Positions 9,471-21,420 of a DNA stretch of 64,000 bases are shown here, piece by piece. The position numbers were made by a program, and so were the translations under genes. Source of the stretch: Termitomyces sp. T153 (lineage: Eukaryota > Basidiomycota > Agaricomycetes > Agaricales > Lyophyllaceae); assembly GCA_018296165.2 (NCBI GenBank), contig JACKQL020000004.1:1426001-1490000 (forward strand). The letters are read 5' to 3'. Under the pieces are notes generated by a model that made no database searches, was not told where the DNA came from, and saw only the letters and a list, made by a program, of their open reading frames with translations. How positions within the stretch are numbered: the first letter of the stretch is position 1; each line of letters begins with the position of its first letter.

Positions 9471-11150
9471 CTTCAGATGTCTCTGAGGATGTTTGCCTCA
9501 TCCCCTTGAACCACAATCCCTTCTAGAACATGGATAGCAAAGAGCTCAGGCTTGGAGAGGACAATGTTGTCATTATCCCCTGCTCCAGTGCCATGGTCAG
9601 CCTGCCTAAACAATGTGTCTGGTTTGCCCATGCTCTGTCCAGGTTTGTGATGCAGTGAGAAGTCAAAGTTGGCCAAATACAGGGAACACTGGGCTTGGCA
9701 TCAATTGAGTTTCTTAGCAGAACAGAAGTACTCAAGGTTCTTGTGGTCTGTCCAGACTTCAAACTTATGTCATGCACCCTCAAGGAAATGCCTCCATTCT
9801 TCAAAGGACCAAATAATTGCAAGCATCTCTTTGTCATGGATCTCATAGTTTTGTTCTGCTGCATTATGGCTTTTGGAGTAGAAGGCTACTGGATGCCACT
9901 TGCCATTCCCCTTTGACTGCTGGGAGAGGACTGCTCCTATGGAAAAGTCCAAGCTATCTGCTTCAACACAGAAGAAAGAGTCATCATCTGCAAACAGGAG
10001 GATGGGTTTTGAGGTAACAGCTTGTTTGAGAGCATCAAAGGCAGCTTGCTGTGGGGGCTCCCATTGCCATGCTGCATCCTTGCCAGTGAGGTCAAAGAGG
10101 GGATGTGCATCATGGGAGAAATCCTGTATGAACCTCTGGTAGAAATTGACAAACCCAAGAAAGGCCTGCACTTCCTTCTTTTTCCTTGGCTTGGGCCACT
10201 CCACTACCCCTGCCACTTTAACAGGGTCCATCTTGGCCATTCCATGCAAAATAATCAAACCTAGATACTCCACCTTAGTCTGCTCAAATTTGCACTTCTC
10301 AGGCTTTGAGTAGAGTTGGTGTTGGCAGATGCATTCTAAAACAATATGTGTGACCTAACAATGCTCATCCAAAGTTTTAGTGTAAATGAGGATATCATCA
10401 AAATACATGCAAATAACACCTTCTGCAATCAGGTCATGGAAGATGTCATTCATCATTGTCTGGGAAGTGGCTGTGATGTTTGTGAGGCCAAAGAACATCA
10501 CCAGAGGTTCAAAGAGTCCACAATTGGTTCTGAATGCTGCCTTCCACTCATATCCTTCTTTGATGTGCACATTGTTGTAGCCCCAATAGACATCCAACTT
10601 AGTGGTATGGTGTGCACCTCAAAGGTTATTGACAAGTTCTGAAATGAGTGGCAAGGGATAGCAATCCCTCACCATCACTGCATTCAAGACTCAGTAGTCC
10701 TGAACCAGACAAAGAGACCCATCCTTCTTGATGAAGAAGACTGGGGAGGCCATTGGAGATTTAGAGGGTCATATTTGTCCTGAGCTCAGATTCTCCTATA
10801 GGAAAAGTGTCCAGCTCATCCTGCTCAAGGGGCACAAGTGGGTAGACCTTGCAGCTGGAGGGCTCAGCATCTGGCATCAGCTCAATTGCATGATCCCACT
10901 GCTTGTGCTCTGGAAGTGAATCAAAGGAGGCCTTGAAGAATACATCCTCAACATCATAGAAGTGATTGGGAACTGTGCTATGGAAAGGCTTGGGCCATGA
11001 GTTTGCTACAAATGCCTCAGCCAGATGCTGAGAAGTGGTCTGACTGGCCCAAATCTCTGCCACTGTAGGAGGGGGGCAGAGAGTTGAGGCATAGATCCTA
11101 CTGCCCACATCTATGGTTTCATCTGGAGACTCTGAGTCTGGAGTACTGGT
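9471..11150 (-). pseudogene. Element F reverse transcriptase and RNase H remnant
   Basis: Minus-strand frames at 10355-10597 (palm, with an intact YFDD box at 10394-10405) and 9770-10273 (thumb/connection motif FLGFVNFYQRFI, then RNase H with VEADSLDFSIGAVLSQQ and NYEIHDKEMLAI). A linker/finger part lies at 10761-11150. Frames are offset by indels and in-frame stops. Of the four related gypsy copies in this window, only F keeps the RT double Asp. Confidence 0.8.
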
Positions 11151-11990
11151 CAATTCTTTTTTGCCTTCCTCTTCCTCTGGAAGTTCACACCCAACACTTT
11201 GAACATCCTTGTAGAGGGCCTCTCTATGAGGGAATGCCAGAGGGGGGGACTCAGGAGGTCAAGATCAGCATAAGGGAGATGCCCAGCATGGCAGGCATGC
11301 ACAGCAGCACACTCATGAACCTTGGCTCTTTGCTCCTTATGGACTTCTTCTGCACAGGTCATGCAGCAACAAGTAAAGCAGCTCATCTTCACCTTGCCCT
11401 TAGTCCAGTCAACCTCTGGATTGTGTTCATGTAACCAGGTGAATCCCACGATCATGTCTTGCTTTTCCAAACTAGTAACAGCAAATGCAGCTTGCTCTGA
11501 GTGGTCTTGGTAACAGAGGACCAGGTCCATCATGGAGCAAATAGAGCCAGCTTCATTGAGTGTGCCATCAACATTGTACATGGGGATAGGACAAGAAAGG
11601 GAGCAAGTGGTGAGGTGGTGTTGTTGCACATAGTCTGTGTTAAGGTAAAGGCCCATTACCCCACTGTCAAGCAGGGCAACCACACTTTGGGTCTGCTGGG
11701 TGTCTATTGTCTCAATTTCCATTTGCAGCTTCAGGAAGTTGGCTGAAGGAGTGGAAGCAACAATGTAACAATGGGGGAAATGGTGTTCCCATGCAGGAAT
11801 CTGAAGGCGTGGGCTAGAAGGTGTGTTTTCAGTGGAGACTTTATCTGGGGAGGGAGTTTGTATGTCTGAGGAGGAGCTTATCATTTTAAGTGTAGTATCA
11901 AAAATGACCACAGATATATTTGATTCTATGGATAGGGGAGCAAAACAATTAGCACTAGGCAATGGGGGCATATAGGTCATCTGTTGCCCT
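11150..11990 (-). pseudogene. Element F retropepsin region
   Basis: A 276-residue minus-strand frame containing VVALLDSG, the Asp-Ser-Gly active-site loop of retroviral-type aspartic proteases, followed by the hydrophobic pattern and flap-like GxTWLHEHNPEVDW seen in copies A, B and C. It cuts Gag-Pol in intact relatives. This segment is open, but gag and pol on either side are broken. Confidence 0.75.
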
Positions 11991-11999
11991 TTTAAAAAT

Positions 12000-12725
12000 C
12001 CTCAGACTCTGCAGGAACCTCCTCCAATACATTGGCCACCTTGTCAGAACAGATAGCTATAGGTGCATCAGGAGAGGGGGTTCCCATTGCATCTTAGGCT
12101 GCTAGGAGTTGGATGAGCAACCCCTCTTGCTTTGACACTGACAGGTAGTGGACTTCTAGCCCTTGAGGACAGTAACAGGCAAAGTGACCTGCTTTTCTAC
12201 AGCATTGACATAACAGGGGGGTAGAGGATTGCTGTTGAAAGGCACCAACATCCATTGGGACTCCTTGGGGTAGGGAGCACATGGGGGCAACATGGGATTG
12301 AAGGAGAAGAGTTGCACCTGCTTGTGGGGCTGCTAGAACAGGCATGGAAGGGAGAGCTTGGGAAGTGAACCCACAACAAGAGAAAGAAAACATTGAGGGT
12401 TGTGTCCACTGCAGCTCATGTTGCAGTTCCATCAACTGCCACTGCTCACATGCCACCTTGTACCAGGTATTGACATGCCCATCATCTGGGTGCCCCTCAG
12501 CCATACTATCAATACAATCCATGAGAGAGGGGTGGAGTTCATCACAGAAGGTGAAGCAGAGTTGCAGACCATCTGGATAGCTAGCCTGTTCAGTTAAGGC
12601 ATGGAAAGAGTCAATGTACTCATCCAGTGACAGCTTCCCTTAACCATACTGGGTTTGGTCTCAAGAAAAAGCACTGTGGTCTTGGCAGGGTCAAGGAGAA
12701 AGAACCCAATTTCTGTCTTTTGATG
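12000..12725 (-). pseudogene. Element F gag C-terminal remnant with zinc knuckle
   Basis: The minus-strand frame 12094-12522 carries a CCHC knuckle (CQCCRKAGHFACYC), the nucleic-acid binding module of gypsy Gag. The match continues out of frame to about 12718, at the equivalent of AEFFLLDP in copy A, and then stops. The N-terminal half of Gag and the 5' LTR are lost. Confidence 0.75.
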
Positions 12726-12729
12726 CAAT

Positions 12730-13575
12730 GGTCACATAACTTTGTCACATGTGGTCTAGACCCCCAGCCCATTGGACAACTTTCCCTTTTCAAATCCTAG
12801 CAACCTCTAGCAACCTGCTAGCAAGGTCACCAATAATATTCCCTTTCTAGGTATTATTGATACAGTTCCATTTTTTTCTTGATTTCATTTTATTTCCTTA
12901 ATACATGCCACTCTAGCAATTGGCATACTGGCTGTCATTCCAGGTGTTGAATTTGGCTACAGTTTGAATCATTGACTTTCACAAGCCATTACTCCTGACT
13001 TGCCTATAGCACTAGTGACCCTTTTACTGTGATCAACTCCTTTCAGTTTTGTTACTTTTTTACTATCAATACTTTCATATTTTCTATACAACCATCAAAG
13101 AATTGTACCTTGTTATTAGCCCCAGACTTTGGATCTAAGTCTAGCAACTTTAAAGCATCTTCTATCTTTCTAGTGCTCTCTTTCTGCTGAGTTAGCATCC
13201 TTGTCATTTTGTTTTGCCAGTACTACCTTAGGGTACTATTTTGTCAAGTCCACATTTAGTCCTAGCACCTACAGCTAGTTTTTTTTGTTATTGTCTCCTT
13301 TTGCTAACACCCTCTTTGCTATCCCTAGCACTCTCCTTTTAGCACCACTTTGCTAGCAATGCCTATCTAGCAACCATATCTCTACTCTAGTTGGGTTTAC
13401 CCACAGAGTTTCCCTCTCCACATTTGCCATCATTCCTACCAACCTTGCACTAGTGACCTAGTACCTCTCTTGTATCTAGTGGGCCTTTTAGGACTTCACT
13501 CAACTTGTACCCTCATTTCCTATAGTCTGTTCATAGTCTACTTATGAAACTGCTAGTTGTTGTGTCCTCTGCATG
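12730..13575 (+). repeat. LTR/leader-like segment of G (H-related)
   Basis: No gene. T-rich plus strand with frequent CTAGCAAC, GCTAGCAA and TAGTGAC words. A CACATG...CAGCCCA...TTGG block resembles the beginning of the H copy at 48.36 kb. Its position before the gag of G suggests the 5' LTR and leader. Exact borders were not found. Confidence 0.4.
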
Positions 13576-13945
13576 TGTCAGGAGACTTCCATTTCCAACC
13601 TCTGCAACCTGTTCCAGCATCTCTGCAGCCTGTTTGACACCTCCAGAGCCTGTTTCAGAGCCATGGAGATCTCTGGAGAACTGCAGAGCTCTCCATATTA
13701 CTCCACCAATCATTGTCCTAGGGTTAGGATTAGCTCTGGCCTTCTGTACAGTAGTTCTCATGCCTCTGCTGCCCACTGATGTGCTGTACTAAGCAGCAGG
13801 GATCCTTAAACTTGTTCTCTTCAGATTCCCCTCTGCTAGGTGATTAGTTATTGATTGTATTGTTGTCTACTCTTGCTAATATACTTTGGATTCCCCTCTG
13901 CTAGCTGTGTGACTCTGATCTGCTGCCCCAGAGGTTGCCCTTATA
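13576..13945 (+). repeat. Copy A 5' LTR
   Basis: 370 bp. Contains AAACTTGTTCT (13808-13818), which pairs at 10 of 11 positions with the site after the LTR. Confidence 0.85.
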
Positions 13946-13947
13946 GC

Positions 13948-13958
13948 AGAACAAGTCT
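13948..13958 (+). other. Copy A self-priming site
   Basis: AGAACAAGTCT, two bases after the LTR end. It is complementary to the LTR word at 13808-13818 apart from one G-to-A change that fits CpG-independent decay. Confidence 0.55.
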
Positions 13959-14141
13959 CCTAAAACTGGTCTGGAAGCCCCTCATAGCTGCCAGGAACCT
14001 CCAGGCCTCTATATGTTGCTTCTCCACCAGGATTCAGCACTACAGAGGTCTATGTCTCAGCTTTCCAACCCAGACACACCCTTAGAGGTCCTGGTCCCAC
14101 AGAACAAAGCCTGAACCCACCTGCTACACCTAGAAACCCAG

Positions 14142-15240
14142 GTGCAATTAACACAATCATCTCCCACCCACTATATGACCAAACTCTCCACTCTTTGTCA
14201 AACCATCAATTTTATCTCCCAGTCACTCCAGGCACTGCTTGAATGCCTAACTCATACTCCTGCACCTCCCCCAGCTGTGAAACCAGCCCTGACTGCATCT
14301 GCACCTGTCTCTACAGCTCCAGTGACTCTACAGCCATGGATCCCATGCTCCATGCTACCAGATGCATACAATGGTGCTCACTCCAGCAGGGAACATTTCC
14401 TCCAATTCTGTCTCACCTACATCCACCTTAGTAGAGATGCCTTCAACTCTGATGTGTTGAAAATAGCCTGGGTACTGTCATACATGAAGACTGGATGTGC
14501 CTCCACCTACATATTACAAGTTTTTTATTGTCCCAGAGGTGTTGGAAGTTTTCCAGACTGGGCTGCCTTCAAGAACTTCCATGCAGAGTTTTTCCTGCTA
14601 GACCCCACTAAAACTGCTGCCTTGACACTATGTGACAGGGAGCAATATGGGCAAGGGAAGCATATGCTAGATGAGTACACCAACTTCCTCAGGCTCTGGT
14701 TGAGTAAGCTGCCTACTCTGATGGCCTTCAGTTATGCCTCACTTTCTAGGATGGCCTGCAGCCTATGCTGGTGGAACACATTGACAATCTTGTGGAGGGA
14801 CACCCAGACAATGAGAAAATTGCTTCATAGTATGAGGTGACCCAGGATCAGTGGCAACTCATGGAGATCTGGAGAGAGCTCCACCACCCACATTCTGCAC
14901 TGTGCCCAGTTCTGGTCACCAGCTTCCACCACCCTGCACCTGCTTGCCCTACACTGGCTCCTACTCCTGCCATCCCCACAACACAACTCCAGACAGCTCC
15001 ATGCCACACCACTACTGTGTCAGAGATGCTAGAAACCCAGGCACTTTGCATGACACTGCCCCTTAGGTCTGGAGGTACATTACCTCTCCACAGTGGAGCA
15101 GGAGGAACTCCTCCTGCAGCTGCTGGCTGCAAAGAATGCCACTGGAGCTCTATCACCAGATGAGCCAACACCAGAGTTGACTCTGGAAGAGATCAGTGCG
15201 TACATGTCACCTCCAGAGCTGGAGGAGGATTTTGAGTTGA
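14142..15240 (+). pseudogene. Copy A gag remnant
   Basis: A frame of about 230 residues (14142-14840, no ATG at its beginning) carries the capsid-like pattern LKIAWVLSYMKTG...FPDWAAF...AEFFLLDPTKTAALTL...DREQYGQGK...LDEYTNF, conserved in B. The downstream CCHC knuckle (about 15018-15060) is broken by a stop. It would form the particle shell in an intact copy. Confidence 0.75.
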
Positions 15241-15242
15241 GC

Positions 15243-15860
15243 AACAGATGAGGTGTATGCCTCCATCACTGGGTGCTGACAGGTTCTCATGTTTGTCAAT
15301 AGAAAATGGAATTGCCTTTTTTGATGTCCTTCATTCTAAAATAGAAGAACCTCAATGTTCCCCTCCAGACATGCAAATACCAACTCTGGAGCCCCAGCCA
15401 AGCTCCCCAACACCTCCTATGGTCTGCTAGCACTGCGCTGCCTTGGTGCACAGAATGCCCTGACAGTATGTAATGGCTTCCAGCCAGTCTGCTAACTCCC
15501 TGTGCCTTGATGTGGAGATAGAGACCACAGACACCCAGCAAATCTGCAGAGTCACCGCTCTTTTGGATAGTGGAGCAACAGGACTATTCTTGGACTTGGA
15601 GCTCATCAAATGCCATGGCCTGACCACACAGCCCCTCATCAAGCCAATTACAGTCTACAACATTGATGGAACACCCAATGAAGCAGGCACCATCAGCTCT
15701 GTAGTCAACCTTGTTCTCCATTATTGGAATCATGCAGAGCATGCTGTCTTTGCCATGACCAGCTTAGGTAGGCAGGACATGATCCTTGGTTTCACATAGC
15801 TCTGTGAGCACAACTTTGAAGTAGATTGGACCAAGAGACTATGAGCAGGTGCTCTCAGAA
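15243..15860 (+). pseudogene. Copy A retropepsin remnant
   Basis: The frame 15473-15799 contains TALLDSGATGLFLD with the active DSG at 15566-15574 and ends before the conserved LxEHNPEVDW motif because of a TAG. Otherwise similar to copies B, C and F. Confidence 0.75.
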
Positions 15861-16025
15861 GTGCTCCACCTGTGCCACCAAGAATAGGGAAGAACACTAG
15901 GCTTGATTTCAAGAGCAAGTGGCCATTCATGCATGTTGTGCCAGGCCTCTCCCCTTTTCCAATCTGGATGTCCTGAATACCCCACCTCTGGCATTCTCTT
16001 GTAGAGAAGCCCTTTATAAAGACAA

Positions 16026-17230
16026 ATGGAGTATGGCAGAGCCCTAGAGGAGGAGCGCAGAGAGGAGTGTGGTGGCATACATGAGCTGGAGCTCCTGGAC
16101 AAAGTGGTAGAGGTGGGGGACCAGATCTATGCTACCACCATACACTCACCACCTTTTGTTGCAGAGATCTGGGCTAGCCAGACCACATCCCAGCAGCTGG
16201 CCCAAGTATTTGCTGCTAGCCCAAGTATTTGCTGCTAATGCTATGCCCCAAGAGTTCCAAGATGTTGTACCCCTCTACCTCCATGTGTTTGAGGATGTGT
16301 TCTCCAAAGCCTTGTTTGACTTGCTCCTGGAGTGCAAGCAGTGGGACCATGCCATTGAACTGCTGCCTGATTTCACACCCTCCAGCTATAAGGTCTACTC
16401 ACTAGCACCTAGAAAGCAGGACAAGCTTGATGCCTTTCTGCCAGAGAATCTGGACTCTGGTTGCATTTGCCCTTCCAAGTCTCTAATGGCTTCTCCTGTC
16501 TTTTTCATCAAGAAGAAGGATGGCTCACTCCAACTGGTCCAGGATTATTGGGTTCTCAATGCCATGACAGTGAAGAACTGCTACCCCCTCCCCTTCATCT
16601 CTGAGCTCATCAACAACCACTGGAGTGTACAATACTTCACTAAACTGGATGTCCAGTGGGGCTACAACAACATGTGTATCTAGAAAGGAGAAGAATGGAA
16701 GGCTGCCTTCTAGACCAATTGGGGATTGTTTGAACCACTTGTTATGTTTTTCAGACTCACCAACAGTCCTGCCACCTTCCAGGACAATGATGAACAACAT
16801 CTTTTTGATGCCCTCAAGCATGCTGTGACCTTGGGGCCTGTCCTCCTGTTCCTAGACAATAACTCCCCCTTCTAGGTGGAAGCTGACAGCTCTGACTTTG
16901 CCACTGGAGTTGTTCTTTCACAGCAATCCCCAGAGAATGGGAAGTAGCATCTAGTGGCCTTCTACTCCAAGAGCCTAAACATGGTAGAGCAGAACTACAA
17001 AATCCATGACAAGGAGATGCTGGTCATCATCCAGTTGTTCAAGAAGTGGCAGCACTTCCTGGAAGGCATGTGGCACAAGTTCAAGGTCTGGACAGATTAT
17101 AAGAACCTCAGATACTTTTGGACAGCCAAGAAGCTCAATTGCCAACAGGCCTAGTGGTCCCTTTACCTCGCCAATTTTGACTTCTTGTTGCATTATAAGC
17201 CCAGCTAGAGTATGAGGAAACCAGATGCCC
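16026..17230 (+). pseudogene. Copy A RT/RNase H remnant lacking the catalytic palm
   Basis: Frames at 16129-16683 hold the RT fingers (VFFIKKKDGSLQLVQDY) and the first palm part (FTKLDVQWGYNN). At about 16800 the sequence jumps from the LTNSPATF region directly to the RNase H lead-in (DALKHAVTLGPVLLFLDN), so some 390 bp with YxDD are deleted relative to F and C. RNase H follows (NYKIHDKEML, 16954-17154). Confidence 0.8.
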
Positions 17231-18697
17231 TGTCCTAGAGAGTGGACCATGGCATGGGGGGGGGATAACAGCAACATTGTGCTTCTCCATCCCAAACTGT
17301 TTGCAATGCAAGCCATGGAGAGTCTGGCCATTGAGGGAGCAGAGGTAGACATCCTCTAAGACATCTGGCAGGGAAATTGGGATGGTCAGCAGGAGGAACT
17401 TGTTGTGCAGGCAGCTTGGGTGCTGAAGCCAGGGCATACTACTGGTGCCAAGTTGGTTCATGCAGACAAATGGGCTCTCCAGAATGGGATCTTGACATTC
17501 AGGGATTGTATCTATGTGCCCAACATTTCAGAGCTCTGCTGGAGAATTGTAGAGCAACACCATGACTCCCATATCACAGAGCACCCCAGACAATGGAAAA
17601 TGTTGGAGCTAGTATTGCAGAACTACTAGTGGCCCCAGATGTCCTGGTATATTGGGTCCTATACTAGTACATGTGATCTCTGTCTCTGGATCAATATCCA
17701 ATGCCACTTCTCCTCTAGACAGCTACACCTGCTGCTCATGCCCACAGAACAATGGAGCATTGCCTCCATAGACTTCATCATAGAGCTCCCTAATGCCCAC
17801 AGTCATGACACAATCATGGTGCTGGTGGACCTATATAGCAAGCAAGTGCACTTCATTCTGACCCACACCACCTGCTCTGCCATGGGCACTGCAAACTTGT
17901 ACTGGAGGAATGTCTGAAGCTCCACAGCCTCTCTGATGCCTATGTCTCTAACTGGGAGCTGCAATTTGTGGCAGACTTCACCAGGGAACTCTACCAACTA
18001 CTTGGCATGAAGCTTCACACCTCCACTGCCTATCACCCACAGTCTGACAGCCAGACTGAACATGTAAACCAGGAGTTGGAGCAGTACCTCTGCCTCTTCT
18101 GCAATGAGTGCCAGGATGACTGGGATGAACTCCTCCCTGATGCTAAGTTCTAATATAACAACCATGTTCATGCTTCCACCCAGTTCTCCCCATTCTTCCT
18201 CAACACTGGACAACACTCATGCATGGGCTTCAAACTCTGGGCCTTACCCTTGAAGAATGAAGCAGTAAACAAATTTGTAGACTGCATGAAGAGGTCACAG
18301 GAGGAGGCCAGAGCAGCACTAGCAAAGGCAAAGGATGACATGGCATGATACTACAACCATGGAAGGACCCCAGGGCACAAATACCAGCCTGGAGATTGAG
18401 TCTACCTGGATGCCTCTGACATTATGACTACTTGGCCCTCAAAAAAGCTGTTGCACCACCAGTTGGGACCTTTCACAGTGGAATGGCAGGTAGGGCCCCT
18501 AGCATAACAATTCTGGCTCTCCACAGGGATGTGCCAGCTTCATCTGGTGTTCAACATAGTCAAACTGACTCCAGCCCCCAAGGATTCTATTCTAGGGCAA
18601 TGTCTGCCACCTCTGCCACTCCCAATAGTGGTCAACAACAATGAGGAGTATGAGGTGGAGGAAATCCTGGATAGTTGTATATTCTGGAGATGACTAC
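17231..18697 (+). pseudogene. Copy A integrase remnant
   Basis: Frames at 17639-17917 and 17968-18153 keep the core blocks SIDFIIELPNAHSHDTIMVLVDLYSK, TTCSAMGTANLYW and YHPQSDSQTEHVNQELEQYL of a gypsy integrase, separated by frameshifts and stops. The chromodomain continues after the solo LTR, at 19859-20040. Confidence 0.75.
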
Positions 18698-19853
18698 TGT
18701 CACGACCCGTTCCCCGAAACCCCGCACATCGTCCATCAACCCCCCGAACCCCCAAAAGGACCCCCAACGCTCCGCCAAACTTCCGCCCATGCCCCGCGCC
18801 TACTTCGGCTAACTCCGACGCCTCCCCGGCTAACTCCGACGGCCCCCTGGCCAACTTCGGTGCCTGCCCCGCAGCCACTGACACTTACCCTGGGCCTCCC
18901 GAACCCCGAGAACCACCCCCGCTGTTCCCGATCTTTGCCACCCATCATCAACTCAACACCCTGGTTCCTCCGACCTATTTTGGAGTATCACGACAACCTC
19001 GGGGCAACCCGCGTTCTCCAATGATCCCATCAACGTATCAGCATGGCATGATCCTCGATCACAACCGACACCCGCCCCCTCCGTCAAGCTCCACCAAGCC
19101 CTGCCGCCACAGCCAACGTACCCTGAAGTCCTCTGGTAGTCAGTATATAAGTCATCGAGTAACTCTTCATACCCTAGTCTTGATATTGCTTAACATTACC
19201 TATGGTCTGATTGTTTCCTTTTCGTGTTTCGTGTTTTGTTCTCTTTACTCTCAGTCTCCTGGTCTTATCTCAGTCTCCCAGTCTTATCTCAGTCTCCTGG
19301 TCTTGTCTTGTCTCCATTTCATTATCGTTCTCATTATCGTTTCGTATCTCTATTCGAATCTACTCTTGTTCCATATCAACCCCATCCCATTTCATCTGAC
19401 GCTGTCTCAGTGACTCCGTCTGGCTATTGTGCCCAAGTCTTCACCAACCCTAACGACCTCATGAACTCCGCAATTACGATTATGAACCCCGACACTCCTT
19501 TACCAGGTCCGAACTTTGCTCTTTGCTCGGTCCCGGACTCCATCAGCTCCAAATGATCTCCCATCAAACCCCGGCTCCGTTCCCATTGATCACACAGCCA
19601 CCCACTCCCTTGCTTCCACGAATCTCCCGTACGGCCTTCTGCCTAAGCCCTGCCAAGACCGCCCCGTCTCCTCACAATCCGAATTCTCCGGACCTTCCCG
19701 GATCTGTCTGGATCACATTCCCCCAACTACCCGCACGAGCCACCAGGGCCCGGAACGTCTTCAAGTGTTCGGTTACCAGTGCAAGGGGATCACGCCTGCC
19801 TAGTAAGGACTCGCCCAGTGCAGCTGAGCCCCCGAGGTCAGCGGAACCTGACA
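18698..19853 (+). repeat. Solo D-type LTR inside copy A, TSD ACTAC
   Basis: 1156 bp with TGTCACGACC at the left and GGAACCTGACA at the right, flanked by ACTAC on both sides (18693-18697 and 19854-19858). Contains TATATAAG near 19143, the AGTCTTGATATT transcript-start word and two to three minisatellite units. It splits the chromodomain frame of copy A. Left by LTR-LTR recombination of a full D element. Confidence 0.9.
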
Positions 19854-20075
19854 ACTACAATACAAGGTAGAGTGGAAGGGCTACAGGATCAAGGATATCT
19901 CCTGGGAATCATAGGAGAATGTACACACCCCTGGGCTCATCAAGGAGTTCTACAGGAGATACTCAGATGCTCTGCATGCCATATGAGGAATCTACTCTAT
20001 TTCACAAGCAGACCAAGCAATCAGGGACTTTTTCTACCCCACATGTTGAGACACCACACACTAGAGGGAGGGTGA

Positions 20076-20437
20076 TGTCAGAGTACTTCTATTTCTGACC
20101 TCCACAACCTGTTCCAGCATCTTTGCAGCCTGTTCAACACCTCTAGAGCCTGTTCCAGAGCCACAGAGATCTCTGGAGAACTGCAGAGTTCTCTGTATTA
20201 CCTCACCAATCATTGTCCTAGAGTTAGGATTAGCCCTGGCCTTCTGTACAGTAGTTCCTACTGCCCACTGATGTGCTGTGCCAAGCAGCAGGGATCCTTA
20301 GACTTGTTCTCTTTGGATTCTCCACTGCTAGGTGATTAGTTACTGACTGTATTGTCATTTACTCTTGCTAATATACTTTGCATTCCCCTCTGTTATCTGT
20401 GTGACTCCAATCTGCTGCCCCAGAGGTTATCCTTACA
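20076..20437 (+). repeat. Copy A 3' LTR
   Basis: 362 bp, TGTCAGAGTA...CCTTACA. Followed by the right target duplication GCATG. Confidence 0.85.
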
Positions 20438-20440
20438 GCA

Positions 20441-20845
20441 TGGCAGCTAGGCAGCAATGGATGTCATCATTTTGGAGCCCACCATAAGAGTGAGTTAAGA
20501 GCAAGATTCTGCCAGAAACTCATGCATAAGCCTTTTGTTGCTTGCATTTCACTGCAGCACCTTGCTAGTTCAATCCCTTCCTAGACTCTTTGACCCTGCC
20601 ACCATTCTCACTGACTCAGCTTGTGATACTCTTGGCAACCTTAAACAACTTCTAATCCAAACCTTCTCTAGCAACTTTTCCACACTTGGCAGATTCTCAG
20701 ACTACTATTGCAATTTCCAGCACACTGCCAGGTGGCTTATAGGTGATGGCAAGCTTTACAGAAATGAGAAATCTTGCATCTTATAGCAGGGTATTCCAAC
20801 ATTGCTATGGTCTAAAATTGTCTGCCACCATAAGATCACTATGCC
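20441..20845 (+). pseudogene. Element G gag fragment between A and B
   Basis: The frame running to 20845 includes DTLGNLKQLLIQTFSSNFST and RFSDYYCNFQHTARWLIG, a gypsy capsid-like pattern. After removing B, it continues at 26550 (ITMP-DHYSNDPHNLESMF). This join supports both the B borders and the identity of G. Confidence 0.65.
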
Positions 20846-21215
20846 TGTCATGGGACTTCCATTTCCAACCTCCATAACTGGTTTCAGCACCTCTGCAGCT
20901 TGTTCAATGCCTCCACAGCTCTTTCCAGAACTGCAGAGATCTCTGGAGAACTGTGGAGTTCTCTGTATTACTTTAGCGACCATTGCCCTAGGGTTAGAAG
21001 TAACTCCGGTCACTTGTACAGTAGTTCCCACACCTCTGCCACTTGCTGATGCACTGTGCTAAGCAGCAGGGATCCTTAGACTTGTTCTCTTTGGATTTCC
21101 CTTTGCTAGGTGATTAGTTACTGATTTGTATCATTGTCTACTCTGCTAATATACTTCAGATTCCCCTCTGCTAGCTGTGTGACTCTGATCCACCACCCTG
21201 GAGGTTGCCCTTACA
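20846..21215 (+). repeat. Copy B 5' LTR
   Basis: 370 bp. Carries AGACTTGTTCT (21078-21088), complementary to the primer site at 21218-21228. Confidence 0.85.
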
Positions 21216-21217
21216 GC

Positions 21218-21228
21218 AGAACAAGTCT
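21218..21228 (+). other. Copy B self-priming site
   Basis: AGAACAAGTCT, two bases after the LTR end, pairs perfectly over 11 bases with the LTR word at 21078-21088. This is the Tf1/sushi-type arrangement. Confidence 0.6.
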
Positions 21229-21420
21229 CATAAAACTGGCCTAGAAGCCCTGCATAGCTGCAAGGAACCTCTGAGCTACTATCCATCACTTCTCTGCCAG
21301 AATTAAGCATCACAGAGTTCTATGTCTTAGCTTGCCAATCCAGACACACTCTTAGAGGCCCCAGCCCTACAGGACAAAGCCTGGACTTGCCTGCTCCACC
21401 TAGAGACCCAGGTGCAATTA

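Larger units (their letters stand above)
1377..12725 (-). mobile_element. Ty3/gypsy chromovirus copy F, 5'-truncated, interrupted by D1
   Basis: A minus-strand gypsy element. From right to left it holds the gag remnant, retropepsin, reverse transcriptase, RNase H, integrase and chromodomain, then a polypurine tract (minus-strand CTAGAGGGGGAGTGA next to 8074) and the 3' LTR. The LTR runs 1377-1716 plus 7853-8074 and is split by D1. The 5' LTR and about the first 150 residues of gag are missing: the match to the gag of copy A starts at the AEFFLLDP region near 12718. Codons are interrupted by stops and frameshifts, so the copy is dead. The LTR begins TGTCAGGGG and ends TTACA, like copies A-C, but differs from them inside. 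Confidence 0.8.
13576..20437 (+). mobile_element. Ty3/gypsy chromovirus copy A, with TSD GCATG
   Basis: LTRs 13576-13945 and 20076-20437 (TGTCA...TTACA; the left end has decayed to TTATA), flanked by the exact duplication GCATG (13571-13575 and 20438-20442). The polypurine tract CTAGAGGGAGGGTGA precedes the 3' LTR. The internal part encodes gag, protease, RT, RNase H, integrase and chromodomain, all broken by stops. A solo D-type LTR (18698-19853) sits within the chromodomain region. A is inserted in element G. Confidence 0.9.
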
